The notes beneath the pieces were generated by a model. The model made no database searches. It worked only from the letters and a program-made list of their open reading frames with translations, and was not told where the DNA came from. A DNA stretch of 64,000 nt from Crenothrix sp. D3 (GTDB lineage: Bacteria > Pseudomonadota > Gammaproteobacteria > Methylococcales > Methylomonadaceae): NCBI GenBank assembly GCA_002134785.1, contig MBQZ01000018.1, positions 350,618-414,617 on the forward strand, written 5' to 3'. This document shows, in pieces, positions 1 to 8,089 of this stretch. Within the stretch, counting starts at the first letter, position 1, and each line of letters begins with the position of its first letter. A program made the position numbers and the translations under genes.

Positions 1-218
1 GTCACTTGCTCATTCACTTGGTGGGTAGGTGTCGGCAATGGAATACCTGATTTAATCCAGTCACTGCATTGCTTCATTTGCTTGAACTGATCTGTATAGC
101 CGTCTGCTTTGTCGGGATGGGTTCTTTGCATTAACAGCGGTTTTACTTCCTCCAACACGGATTGCCTTTTTGTGGGTGAAAGTTCACGCAATGCCTGATT
201 CAGTCTAACAATTTCATG
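1..218 (-). CDS. J-domain protein fragment, runs off the left edge
   Basis: On the minus strand an open frame enters from the left edge and reads ...LMQRTHPDKADGYTDQFKQ..., which has the invariant HPD tripeptide of DnaJ-type J domains followed by a basic/aromatic helix (QFKQMKQCSDWI). J domains stimulate the ATPase of Hsp70 partners. The frame is closed by a TAA at 219-221. There is no ATG before the HPD motif; the only plausible start is a TTG at 191 (minus strand), without a clear Shine-Dalgarno sequence. It may therefore be a 5'-truncated remnant rather than a working gene. Only about 70 residues are visible, so the rest of the protein and its partner cannot be judged. Confidence 0.42.
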
Positions 219-319
219 TTAGTTGTTAGGTAAAACGCTATTTACGATTCCAGAGTTTCTATGGAGTGCTGTGTCTTGTATAGTGTCTTCTACTAAACCA
301 TAATAAAAATAATAGGGAC

Positions 320-2695
320 ATGGATAAAAAGCAACTCAGTGAACGTGATATTTGCACAAAATACATTACCCCCGCGATTAAAAAAGCAGGCTGGGATATA
401 CAAACACAAGTACGAGAGGAATTTTCTTTTACCGATGGCAGAGTGATAGTGCGCGGTAGATTGCACACCAGAGGCAAGCAACGCCGTGCCGACTATTTGC
501 TAAGCTATCAAAAAAACCAACCCATTGCCGTTATTGAAGCCAAAAATAACAACCATAAAATCGGTGACGGCTTGCAACAAGCCTTAGCTTATGCCGAAAC
601 CCTAGATGTTCCGTTTGTGTTTAGTAGCAATGGCGATGGTTTTCTATTTCACGATAACACAGGGCTATCCGAAAATATCGAAACTGAGTTAAGCCTAGAT
701 GAATTTCCCAGCCCTGAAACACTCTGGCAGCTTTATTGCGAGTGGAAAAACATAACCGCCATTGAAAAAGAACTGATTACCACCCCGTATTATCAAGACA
801 GTAGCAACCGCTCCCCGCGTTATTATCAAATCAATGCCATCAATCGCACTATTGATGCCGTCAGCAAAGAGCAACAGCGTATTTTGTTAGTCATGGCAAC
901 AGGCACAGGTAAAACCTATACCGCCTTTCAAATTATATGGCGGTTATGGAAGTCAGGGCAGAAAAAGCGCATTTTGTTTTTAGCTGACCGCAATATTCTA
1001 GTGGATCAAACCAAGAACAACGACTTTAGACCTTTTGGTTCAGCCATGACCAAAATCAGCAATCGGCAAATTAACAAATCGTTTGAAATTTACCTATCAC
1101 TGTATCAAGCCGTCACAGGCAATGACGAAGAGAAAAACATCTACAAACAATTTTCGCCCACCTTCTTTGACTTGGTGATTATTGATGAATGTCATCGTGG
1201 TAGTGCCAAAGAAGACTCCGCATGGCGGGCGATTTTAGACTATTTCAACAGCGCGACCCATATCGGTTTAACTGCCACACCTAAAGAAACCAAAGACACC
1301 TCCAACAGTGAATATTTTGGTAAGCCCATTTACAGCTATTCACTTAAACAAGGCATTGAAGACGGATTTTTAGCCCCGTACAAAGTCATCCGCATTGATT
1401 TTGATATAGACCTGAACGGCTGGAAACCCAAACAGGGGCAAAAAGATAAATATGGTCGATTGATTGAAGACCGCATTTACAACCGCAAAGACATTGATAA
1501 AAACATCATCTTTGATGAGCGCACTTATTTAGTCGCATGGAAAATCACCGAATATTTACAAAAAACAGGCGAATTTCAAAAGACCATTGTGTTCTGTGAT
1601 GACATAGAACACGCCGAACGAATGCGGCAAGCACTCGTTAATCTTAATCCAGAACGCGCCAAAGAAAACCGTAAATACATCATGCGCATAACAGGGGATG
1701 ATAAAGATGGCAAAGCCGAACTGGACAACTTTATCGACCCTGAATCGGTTTATCCCGTGATAGCCATCACCAGTAAATTAATGTCCACAGGTGTTGATGC
1801 CAAAACCTGTAAATTAATTGTCTTAGACCAAAACATTCAATCCATGACCGAATTTAAACAAATTATCGGACGTGGAACGCGCATTGATGAAAGCTATAAT
1901 AAATTCTGGTTCACCATCATGGATTTTAAAAACGCAACTAAGCTGTTTTCTGATTCAAAATTTGACGGTGATCCAGTTCAAATTTATGAACCCAAGCCCG
2001 ATGAACCTATTACGCCGCCCGAACCAAACGATGAAACTGCCGAACCGTCAGCGACTTACGACACAGACACGGGTATTCTGACTGACCCGCCTGCTCCCCA
2101 GCCTAAAGAACCTAAAATTCATATCGGTACTGACGTAAAAGTCGAAATTACCAACATTCAAGTCACGGTAACAGGCGCGGACGGCACACAAGAAACCCAA
2201 TCACTGACTAATTACACGCGCCACTGTGTCAATAAACACTACACAACGCTCAATGATTTTTTACGTCGTTGGACAGAAGCCGATAAAAAACAAGCCATCA
2301 TTCAAGAACTTACTGAGCAAGGCGTATTTTGGCAAGAACTACACCAAACCGTCAGCCAAAAACTAGGCTATGAACTCGACCCGTTTGATTTGATTTGTCA
2401 TATCGTCTTTGACCAACCGCCGTTATCTCGAAAGGAACGCGCCGATAATGTCAAAAAGCGTGATTATTTCAGCCAATACCAAGGCGCGGCTAAACAGGTT
2501 TTAGAAGCCTTGTTGGATAAATATGCCGATGTTGGCATAGAAGAAATTGAAAAAACCGAAGTGATTACCCAAATTCCCTTTTCAAACATGGGGACAGCGA
2601 TAGAATTACTCACCGCGTTTGGTGGCAAAGCCAACTATATAAAAGCCGTGCAGGCTTTAGAACATGAACTTTATGACATAAAAAAATCTGCCTAA
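320..2695 (+). CDS. hsdR: Type I restriction enzyme R subunit (HsdR)
   Basis: Motor/nuclease subunit of a type I restriction-modification complex; it translocates DNA with ATP and cuts unmethylated DNA away from the recognition site. 791 residues, close to the EcoEI-type R subunits. The N-terminal nuclease core shows D58 and the E73-A-K75 pair of the PD-(D/E)xK fold. The helicase part has Walker A ATGTGKT at 193-199, DECH at 289-292 and TATP at about 318-321, with the second RecA lobe and SF2 motif VI (IIGRGTR) further on. The C-terminal third is the HsdM/HsdS-contact region. It is the first gene of an hsdR-hsdM-DUF559-hsdS operon, with a 188 bp gap to hsdM that is filled by a palindromic repeat. 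Key residues look intact, so the enzyme is probably functional. Confidence 0.95.
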   Translation: MDKKQLSERDICTKYITPAIKKAGWDIQTQVREEFSFTDGRVIVRGRLHTRGKQRRADYLLSYQKNQPIAVIEAKNNNHKIGDGLQQALAYAETLDVPFVFSSNGDGFLFHDNTGLSENIETELSLDEFPSPETLWQLYCEWKNITAIEKELITTPYYQDSSNRSPRYYQINAINRTIDAVSKEQQRILLVMATGTGKTYTAFQIIWRLWKSGQKKRILFLADRNILVDQTKNNDFRPFGSAMTKISNRQINKSFEIYLSLYQAVTGNDEEKNIYKQFSPTFFDLVIIDECHRGSAKEDSAWRAILDYFNSATHIGLTATPKETKDTSNSEYFGKPIYSYSLKQGIEDGFLAPYKVIRIDFDIDLNGWKPKQGQKDKYGRLIEDRIYNRKDIDKNIIFDERTYLVAWKITEYLQKTGEFQKTIVFCDDIEHAERMRQALVNLNPERAKENRKYIMRITGDDKDGKAELDNFIDPESVYPVIAITSKLMSTGVDAKTCKLIVLDQNIQSMTEFKQIIGRGTRIDESYNKFWFTIMDFKNATKLFSDSKFDGDPVQIYEPKPDEPITPPEPNDETAEPSATYDTDTGILTDPPAPQPKEPKIHIGTDVKVEITNIQVTVTGADGTQETQSLTNYTRHCVNKHYTTLNDFLRRWTEADKKQAIIQELTEQGVFWQELHQTVSQKLGYELDPFDLICHIVFDQPPLSRKERADNVKKRDYFSQYQGAAKQVLEALLDKYADVGIEEIEKTEVITQIPFSNMGTAIELLTAFGGKANYIKAVQALEHELYDIKKSA

Positions 2696-2706
2696 TATTC
2701 TGACTT

Positions 2707-2840
2707 GTTCCCACGCGCCGCGTTACTGCCAATTATTGTAGGGGCAATCCCTTGTGGTTGCCCCCTGATAACGACCTATTGCAAGAGCAGGCACAAGGCA
2801 CATCCCCTACATAATGGCAGTGATGACACGCGTGGGAACG
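2707..2840. repeat. Dispersed imperfect inverted repeat (family A)
   Basis: A 134 bp element starting GTTCCCACGCGCCGCGT and ending ACGCGTGGGAAC, with inner complementary parts (ACTGCCA... / ...TGGCAGT; GGGGCAATCCCTTGTGG / related GGGG tracts). A second, clearly related copy lies at 29909-30068. Shorter GTTCCCACG hairpins lie at 23151 and 40105. The layout resembles a non-autonomous palindromic (MITE- or REP-like) element. It separates hsdR from hsdM. Confidence 0.7.
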
Positions 2841-2883
2841 AGAATTAACCCAATCACCCCTTAACCCCAAATAACAAAAAACC

Positions 2884-4509
2884 ATGAGCATAAGCAACAC
2901 CGTTAAATCTATCCAAGACATCATGCGCAAAGACACAGGCGTTGATGGCGATGCCCAACGTATAGGTCAGCTCGTCTGGATGCTGTTTTTAAAAGTCTTT
3001 GATGACAAAGAAACCGAATGGGAAATGACCAAAGACCATTATCAATCACCCATTCCAGAAAATTTACGCTGGCGTAACTGGGCAAAAGAGCCTGAAGGCA
3101 TAACAGGTGAAGAGCTAAAAAACTTCATCGACAACGAACTATTCCCCCGTTTAAAAGACTTAAAAGCCGAAGCTGATGACAGCGCGAAATACGTCATCGG
3201 TAGCCTGTTTGAAGATGCTTACAACTACATGAAATCAGGGCAACTGATTCGAGAAGTCCTCAACAAAATTCAAGCGGGTATCGACTTTAACAAAAGCAAA
3301 GAACGCCACCTCTTTGGCGATATGTACGAACAAATTTTAAAAGGCTTACAAAGCGCGGGTAATGCGGGCGAATTTTACACACCCCGCGCCGTGACTGAAT
3401 TTATCGTCAATCGCACCGACCCCAAACTAACCGAAAAAGTCCTTGATCCCGCCTGTGGCACAGGCGGCTTTTTGACCTGTACCATAGATCACAAGCGCAA
3501 ACACTACGCCAAAATAACCGATGACGAACAAGTGCTACAAAACAGCATCTACGGCATAGAGAAAAAACCCCTGCCGCATTTACTCGCCACCACCAATATG
3601 TTTTTGCATGGCATAGAAATTCCTGTACAGATACGCCATGACAATACCCTAGCGAAAGCCTTAATCGCGTGGACACCCGAAGAACGCGTTGATGTCATCA
3701 TCACCAATCCGCCGTTTGGTGGCATGGAAGAAAACGGCATAGAAAGCAACTTCCCAAAAGAATTTCAAACCCGCGAAACCGCTGATTTATTCATGGTGTT
3801 AATCATCCGCTTACTCAAAGACGGTGGACGCGCCGCCGTAGTGTTACCCGATGGTTTCCTGTTTGGCGAAGGCATGAAAACCCGCCTCAAAGAAAAACTC
3901 CTCACCGAATGCAACCTACACACCATCGTGCGCTTACCCAATGGTGTGTTCAGCCCGTACACAGGCATTAAAACTAATTTATTATTTTTCACCAAAGGCA
4001 CACCAACTGAAACCATCTGGTTTTATGAACATCCTTATCCAGACGGCGTAAAAAATTACAACAAAACCAAACCCATGCGCTTTGCTGAATTTCAGCCTGA
4101 AATAGACTGGTGGGATAATCGACTAGCAACTGAACAAGCGTGGTGCGTGAATTTTGCCGAGCTTAAAACCAACGCAGAAGCCAAAGCCAAACCACATTGG
4201 CAACACGCCGACACCCTGAAACAACAAGCCGCCCACAATGGCATCACAGCCACTGAAAAACTCGCCTTATTAAATCAGGCAAAAGAACAGCAGCAAGCAG
4301 GCGATGCTATTTACAACGCCATTTTTAATTTAGACTGTAAAAATCCGCATAAAATAGAACAAGATAACCACGACCCTGAAAGTCTATTAAGCCACTACAC
4401 CGAACAACAACAAGAGATTGAAGCCTTGCGGCAACAACTCAAAACGATATTAAATGCCGCTTTGACTAATCCCCCCCAACCCCCCTTTTTCAAAGGGGGG
4501 AGTAAGTAA
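2884..4509 (+). CDS. hsdM: Type I DNA methyltransferase M subunit (HsdM)
   Basis: S-adenosylmethionine-dependent adenine-N6 methyltransferase of the type I system; with HsdS it protects host DNA and is required by HsdR. 541 residues. The N-terminal HsdM helical domain (about 1-140) is followed by AGEFYTPR (161-168), the SAM-binding motif DPACGTGGF (188-196) and the catalytic NPPF at 275-278. The last residues (NPPQPPFFKGGSK) are not native to the family: they are the translation of a G/C-rich palindrome inserted at the 3' end of the gene, and the DUF559 gene downstream carries the same tail. The fusion is at the extreme C-terminus and need not harm activity. Confidence 0.95.
   Translation: MSISNTVKSIQDIMRKDTGVDGDAQRIGQLVWMLFLKVFDDKETEWEMTKDHYQSPIPENLRWRNWAKEPEGITGEELKNFIDNELFPRLKDLKAEADDSAKYVIGSLFEDAYNYMKSGQLIREVLNKIQAGIDFNKSKERHLFGDMYEQILKGLQSAGNAGEFYTPRAVTEFIVNRTDPKLTEKVLDPACGTGGFLTCTIDHKRKHYAKITDDEQVLQNSIYGIEKKPLPHLLATTNMFLHGIEIPVQIRHDNTLAKALIAWTPEERVDVIITNPPFGGMEENGIESNFPKEFQTRETADLFMVLIIRLLKDGGRAAVVLPDGFLFGEGMKTRLKEKLLTECNLHTIVRLPNGVFSPYTGIKTNLLFFTKGTPTETIWFYEHPYPDGVKNYNKTKPMRFAEFQPEIDWWDNRLATEQAWCVNFAELKTNAEAKAKPHWQHADTLKQQAAHNGITATEKLALLNQAKEQQQAGDAIYNAIFNLDCKNPHKIEQDNHDPESLLSHYTEQQQEIEALRQQLKTILNAALTNPPQPPFFKGGSK
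4467..4503. repeat. G/C-rich palindrome (family B), copy 1
   Basis: AATC7-AAC6-T5-CAAAG6-type palindrome, read in frame as NPPQPPFFKGG at the end of hsdM. Copies of the same unit lie at 4610-4644 (opposite orientation), 5000-5033 (same orientation) and 5233-5267 (opposite), so the DUF559 gene is bracketed by an inverted pair on each side. Confidence 0.85.
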
Positions 4510-4609
4510 GAGTTTAGAATATTTTAAGCGCCGCATTAATAAAAAATACCAATCTCACCCTTTGAAAAATTGGGGGTAAGTAGAAAATATTTTAAACAAA
4601 AAATGCCAG

Positions 4610-4644
4610 TTCCCCCCTTTGAAAAAGGGGGGTTAGGGGGGATT
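4610..4644. repeat. G/C-rich palindrome (family B), copy 2, inverted
   Basis: Reverse complement of the copy at 4467-4503, ending 8 bp before the DUF559 start codon. Hairpin arms CCCCCCTTT / AAAGGGGGG are perfect. In the transcript it could attenuate or stabilise the message between hsdM and the DUF559 gene. Confidence 0.85.
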
Positions 4645-4651
4645 AAATTTT

Positions 4652-5056
4652 ATGAAACAATACAATAAACAACTGAAACAGAATTCTCGTACATTACGCA
4701 GTAATATGACGGATGCAGAAGAGATTTTATGGTCACGGTTACGACGAAAACAACTACTCAATACACAGTTTTATCGACAAAAACCCCTAGCAAATTTTAT
4801 TGTTGATTTTTATTGTGCGAAGGCGAATTTAGTCATTGAACTGGATGGTAGTCAACATTACAGCGAAGAAGGCAAAATGGCTGACCAACAACGTGATGCC
4901 ATATTAAATAACATGGGGCTTTTGGTATTACGGTTTAATAATTTACAGGTTTTGAATGAATTGGATGCAGTGATGACTGTTATTTATCAAGCAGTTTCAA
5001 ATCCCCCCCAGCCCCCCTTTTTCAAAGGGGGGAGCAGAAGCAGTGACTCCCTTTAG
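4652..5056 (+). CDS. DUF559 (Vsr-like) endonuclease-domain protein
   Basis: 134 residues matching the small DUF559 family, whose fold is that of very-short-patch-repair and other PD-(D/E)xK nucleases. Visible family signatures are an N-terminal RxLRxxMTxAE helix, the core FIVDFYCAKANLVIELDG with the acidic pair (Asp52, Glu63-Asp65 region), H68 after the core, and the closing VLRFNN strand. The C-terminal NPPQPPFFKGGSRSSDSL is translated from a family B palindrome and the first bases of a tandem repeat. The gene interrupts the usual hsdM-hsdS adjacency, and palindromes flank it on both sides, which suggests it arrived as a cassette. Substrate unknown; nuclease activity is inferred from fold only. 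Confidence 0.85.
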   Translation: MKQYNKQLKQNSRTLRSNMTDAEEILWSRLRRKQLLNTQFYRQKPLANFIVDFYCAKANLVIELDGSQHYSEEGKMADQQRDAILNNMGLLVLRFNNLQVLNELDAVMTVIYQAVSNPPQPPFFKGGSRSSDSL

Positions 5057-5267
5057 AAATGGAGAACTAAATGAAGTAAAAACATTCCCCCCTTTGAAAA
5101 AGGGCGAGCAGAAGCAGTGACTCCCTTTAGAAATGGAGAGCCAAATGAAGTAAAAACATTCCCCTCTTTGAAAAAGGGCGAGCAGAAGCAGTGACTCCCT
5201 TTAGAAATGGAGAGCCAAATGAAGCAAAAACATTCCCCCCTTTGAAAAAGGGGGGTCAGGGGGGATT
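5000..5267. repeat. Palindrome copies 3 and 4 flanking three 74-bp tandem repeats
   Basis: A family B palindrome (5000-5033) is followed by three direct repeats of exactly 74 bp (5033-5106, 5107-5180, 5181-5254). Each begins AGCAGAAGCAGTGACTCCC and ends with a decayed half of the palindrome (CCCCCTTTGAAAAAGGGC). The array closes with a full inverted copy (5233-5267). The units differ at only a few positions, so the expansion is recent. It lies between the DUF559 gene and hsdS. There are no unique spacers, so it is not a CRISPR array. Confidence 0.85.
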
Positions 5268-5290
5268 TTTAAAATGAGTATTACAGCGCA

Positions 5291-7018
5291 ATGAAACAGA
5301 TAATAACCAATAATTTAGCAACATGGACAACCGCGCCTAAGGGTATTAAAAAGTTGCGCGAATTGATTTTAGAATTAGCGGTGCGGGGTTTATTAGTGCC
5401 GCAAGATACTAATGACGAACCTGCCAGCGAGTTATTAAAAAAGATTGCCGCCGAAAAAGCGCGGTTAGTGAGTGAGGGGAAAATTAAACCGCCTAAACCG
5501 TTGGCGAAAATTAGTGAGGAAGAAAAGCCGTTTGCTTTGCCTGAAAGTTGGGAATTTGTCAGATTTGGTGAAATAACACACCAAATTACTGATGGAGCGC
5601 ATCATACGCCAACCTATGTACCTAAAGGAGTTCCTTTTCTTTCGGTTAAAGATATGAGTTCAGGTGTTTTAAAATTTGAAAATACGCGATTTATTTCACA
5701 AGAACAGCATAACGAACTTACAAAGCGTTGTAATCCTAAATGCGGGGACTTGTTATTAACAAAAGTTGGTACGACAGGAATTCCGATACTTATTGAAACT
5801 GAACAACCTTTTAGTATTTTTGTCAGCGTTGCTTTAATTAAATTTGATAATACTAAAATTTCTGGAAACTACCTTAGTTTGTTAATAAAGTCGCCTTTTC
5901 TTAAGCATCAATCTGAAGAGGGAACAGAGGGCGTAGGAAATAAAAATTTAGTTTTGAGAAAAATTTCATCTTTTGTCTTAATGATTCCACCACTCACTGA
6001 ACAACAGCGCATTGTTGCTAAAGTGGATGAATTGATGCAGCTTTGCGACCGATTAGAAGAAAAGCAAAACGGTAGCGAAGCAATGCACCGCCAGTTGGTG
6101 AACTGTTTATTAACCACGCTGACCGAAGCCACCGATGCACAAACTTTTCAAGCGGCGTGGTCACGGATTGCGGCAAATTTTGATTGCCTTTTCACCACAG
6201 AACACAGCATCGAACAGTTAAAACAAACCATCCTGCAATTAGCCGTCATGGGCAAGTTAGTCCCACAAAACCCCAACGACGAACCCGCCAGCGAGTTATT
6301 AAACAAAATAGCCACCGAAAAAGCCCAGCTTCTTACCGAGGGCAAAATCAAAAAACCAAAGCTATTTCCGAAAATTGGGGAACAGGAAAAGCCATTTGAT
6401 TTGCCAAAAATATGGGAGTGGGTAAGATTAAATGAATTGGTTAATGTAATGGATGCTGGTTGGAGTCCTGCTTGTATTGCCTCTGCATCGCCTTCAAATG
6501 ATGTTTGGGGAGTTTTGAAAACAACGTCTGTTCAAATCATGGAATATCTGGAAGATAAAAATAAAGAGCTACCACAAAAATTAGAACCTAAAATGCAATA
6601 CGAGGTTAAAGTTGGTGATATTTTAATTACTAGGGCTGGCCCCGAAAATCGTGTCGGGATTGCCTGTTCAGTGCAAAAAACAAGACCAAAGCTGATGATT
6701 TCCGACAAAATAATAAGATTCAATTTAGTTGAAATTGGAATTAGTGAACAATTCATATCACTTTGTCTGAATACTGGTGCAACTTCTGAATATTTAAAAA
6801 AAGTAAAGTCAGGAATGGCTAAAAGCCAAATGAATATTTCTCAAGATAATCTTAATCTAGCGCCTATTCCACTCCCCCCACTCGCCGAACAACACCGCAT
6901 AGTAACCAAAGTCGATGAACTTCTAACCCTGTGCGAACAACTAAAAACCAAACTCGCCACCGCCCAAACCCTGCAACAACAACTGGCTGAAACCCTAGTA
7001 CAAAAAGCCATTGCTTAA
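5291..7018 (+). CDS. hsdS: Type I restriction specificity subunit (HsdS)
   Basis: DNA-recognition subunit that sets the bipartite target of the HsdRMS complex. 575 residues with two target-recognition domains, roughly 75-240 and 365-525, and the duplicated conserved regions expected for the family. The segment REL(I/K)xLAVxGxLVPQ...NDEPASELL...KIA occurs near residues 25-60 and again near 310-345. The coiled-coil dimer element LxEQxRIVxKVDEL follows each recognition domain. The two halves differ in their recognition cores, predicting two unlike half-sites. The start is the ATG at 5291, just after the family B repeat. Confidence 0.93.
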   Translation: MKQIITNNLATWTTAPKGIKKLRELILELAVRGLLVPQDTNDEPASELLKKIAAEKARLVSEGKIKPPKPLAKISEEEKPFALPESWEFVRFGEITHQITDGAHHTPTYVPKGVPFLSVKDMSSGVLKFENTRFISQEQHNELTKRCNPKCGDLLLTKVGTTGIPILIETEQPFSIFVSVALIKFDNTKISGNYLSLLIKSPFLKHQSEEGTEGVGNKNLVLRKISSFVLMIPPLTEQQRIVAKVDELMQLCDRLEEKQNGSEAMHRQLVNCLLTTLTEATDAQTFQAAWSRIAANFDCLFTTEHSIEQLKQTILQLAVMGKLVPQNPNDEPASELLNKIATEKAQLLTEGKIKKPKLFPKIGEQEKPFDLPKIWEWVRLNELVNVMDAGWSPACIASASPSNDVWGVLKTTSVQIMEYLEDKNKELPQKLEPKMQYEVKVGDILITRAGPENRVGIACSVQKTRPKLMISDKIIRFNLVEIGISEQFISLCLNTGATSEYLKKVKSGMAKSQMNISQDNLNLAPIPLPPLAEQHRIVTKVDELLTLCEQLKTKLATAQTLQQQLAETLVQKAIA

Positions 7019-7033
7019 TCTGGAGACCTAACT

Positions 7034-7408
7034 ATGAAAACAAAAGACATTCAAAAAACCTTAGAAACCGCTTTACTCGATAACGGCAACATGGAACAGG
7101 GTTTGTATGAATATGAATTAGAGGAGCTATTAGACGAATTAATAGAATCCATGATTGCTGATAACGATGATTTTCTGTTTGCCGTGACCACGCAGAAAAA
7201 CAACCTCACAGGTAAACTGAGCAGCGCGATGCTGTTAATTGAAAAATCAGGGGCAGTCCATATCAATGAATTCGCTAGGGATAGACTAAAAGCATTATGG
7301 AAAGATGCTTATGTACGAAATATGAAAAAATTAATCCCCGCCTTTGCCAAACAATTACAAGAAGGCGATATACCCATCAATGGCGTTAAAACAGTCTTGC
7401 AGGCTTGA
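7034..7408 (+). CDS. Small acidic protein after hsdS, unknown function
   Basis: 124 residues, no family recognised. It follows hsdS by 15 bp with a good ribosome site (GGAG, 8 nt before ATG), so it is probably co-transcribed with the restriction operon. Predicted mostly helical: an acidic N-terminal half (YEYELEELLDELIESMIADNDD) and a more basic C-terminal half (ARDRLKALWKDAYVRNMKKLIPAFAKQL). No signal peptide or membrane segment. Possible roles are an accessory or control protein of the type I system, but nothing in the sequence proves this. Its stop codon abuts a dispersed repeat. Confidence 0.7.
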   Translation: MKTKDIQKTLETALLDNGNMEQGLYEYELEELLDELIESMIADNDDFLFAVTTQKNNLTGKLSSAMLLIEKSGAVHINEFARDRLKALWKDAYVRNMKKLIPAFAKQLQEGDIPINGVKTVLQA

Positions 7409-7538
7409 TATAGCTGAAGCACAATAAAATGATACCGTTCGTGGTGAGCTTGTCGAACCACCACAGCCCTTCGACTGTTCGACAAGCTCACAGCTCAGTG
7501 CGAACGGTTTTGTAATCATTTTAGACGGTTGGCTATAG
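7408..7538. repeat. Dispersed inverted-repeat element (family C), copy 1
   Basis: About 130 bp with ends TATAGCTGAAGC / GGTTGGCTATA and an inner inverted repeat around GTTCGTGGTGAGCTTGTCGA. The same element, with a slightly shorter middle, is present at 44387-44505. No coding capacity is evident; MITE-like. Confidence 0.8.
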
Positions 7539-7585
7539 CATTGAGATGCCTTATTTAAGAGGTATATCGCTCGATATTGTTACGA

Positions 7586-8089
7586 TTACTCTCCGTCTTT
7601 AGCTTTGCCTAAACCAAATGATTCGGCTAACATCAACATTACGCCTAAAGTAATTGCCGAATCGGCAATATTAAAGGCGGGCCAATGCCAAGTGCCGTAA
7701 TAGACATCAAGAAAATCAATAACATAACCGTAAACTAATCGATCAATTAAATTACCGACTGCGCCGCCTAAAATCAGCGATAGGGCTATCGCTAACAGCG
7801 TTTCATGTTTTTGCAATCGACTCAGCCACACGGTAATGATGATACTAATCACTAACGCCAGTCCTGCAAAAAACCAGCGTTGCCAGCCACCTGCTTCACT
7901 TAAAAAACTAAATGCCGCACCTGTGTTATGGAGGTATGTAATTTTAAAAAACGGTAAAATTGGTATGGATTGATAAAGCTGCATCGAACTATCGACAATT
8001 AATTTACTGCTCTGATCTAATACTAATGCCAACAGTGATAACCATAACCATTTTAACTGCATAACATTACGCATAGTGGCGTTGCTCAC
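7586..8089 (-). CDS. lspA: Lipoprotein signal peptidase (LspA)
   Basis: Inner-membrane aspartic peptidase that removes signal peptides from diacylglyceryl-modified prolipoproteins. 167 residues with four hydrophobic segments. The signature [10 protein letters not shown] and VIDFLD plus NIADSAIT carry the two catalytic aspartates (about residues 126 and 144). The gene overlaps the end of ileS by 23 bp, the standard ileS-lspA arrangement. ribF, which usually precedes ileS, is elsewhere in this window (51.6 kb). Its clients here would include the Sel1, OmpA-like and 62-kb lipoproteins. Confidence 0.96.
   Translation of the reverse strand: MSNATMRNVMQLKWLWLSLLALVLDQSSKLIVDSSMQLYQSIPILPFFKITYLHNTGAAFSFLSEAGGWQRWFFAGLALVISIIITVWLSRLQKHETLLAIALSLILGGAVGNLIDRLVYGYVIDFLDVYYGTWHWPAFNIADSAITLGVMLMLAESFGLGKAKDGE

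Noticed and set aside
5033..5254. CRISPR array
   Set aside because: Units are adjacent without unique spacers and no cas gene is nearby.
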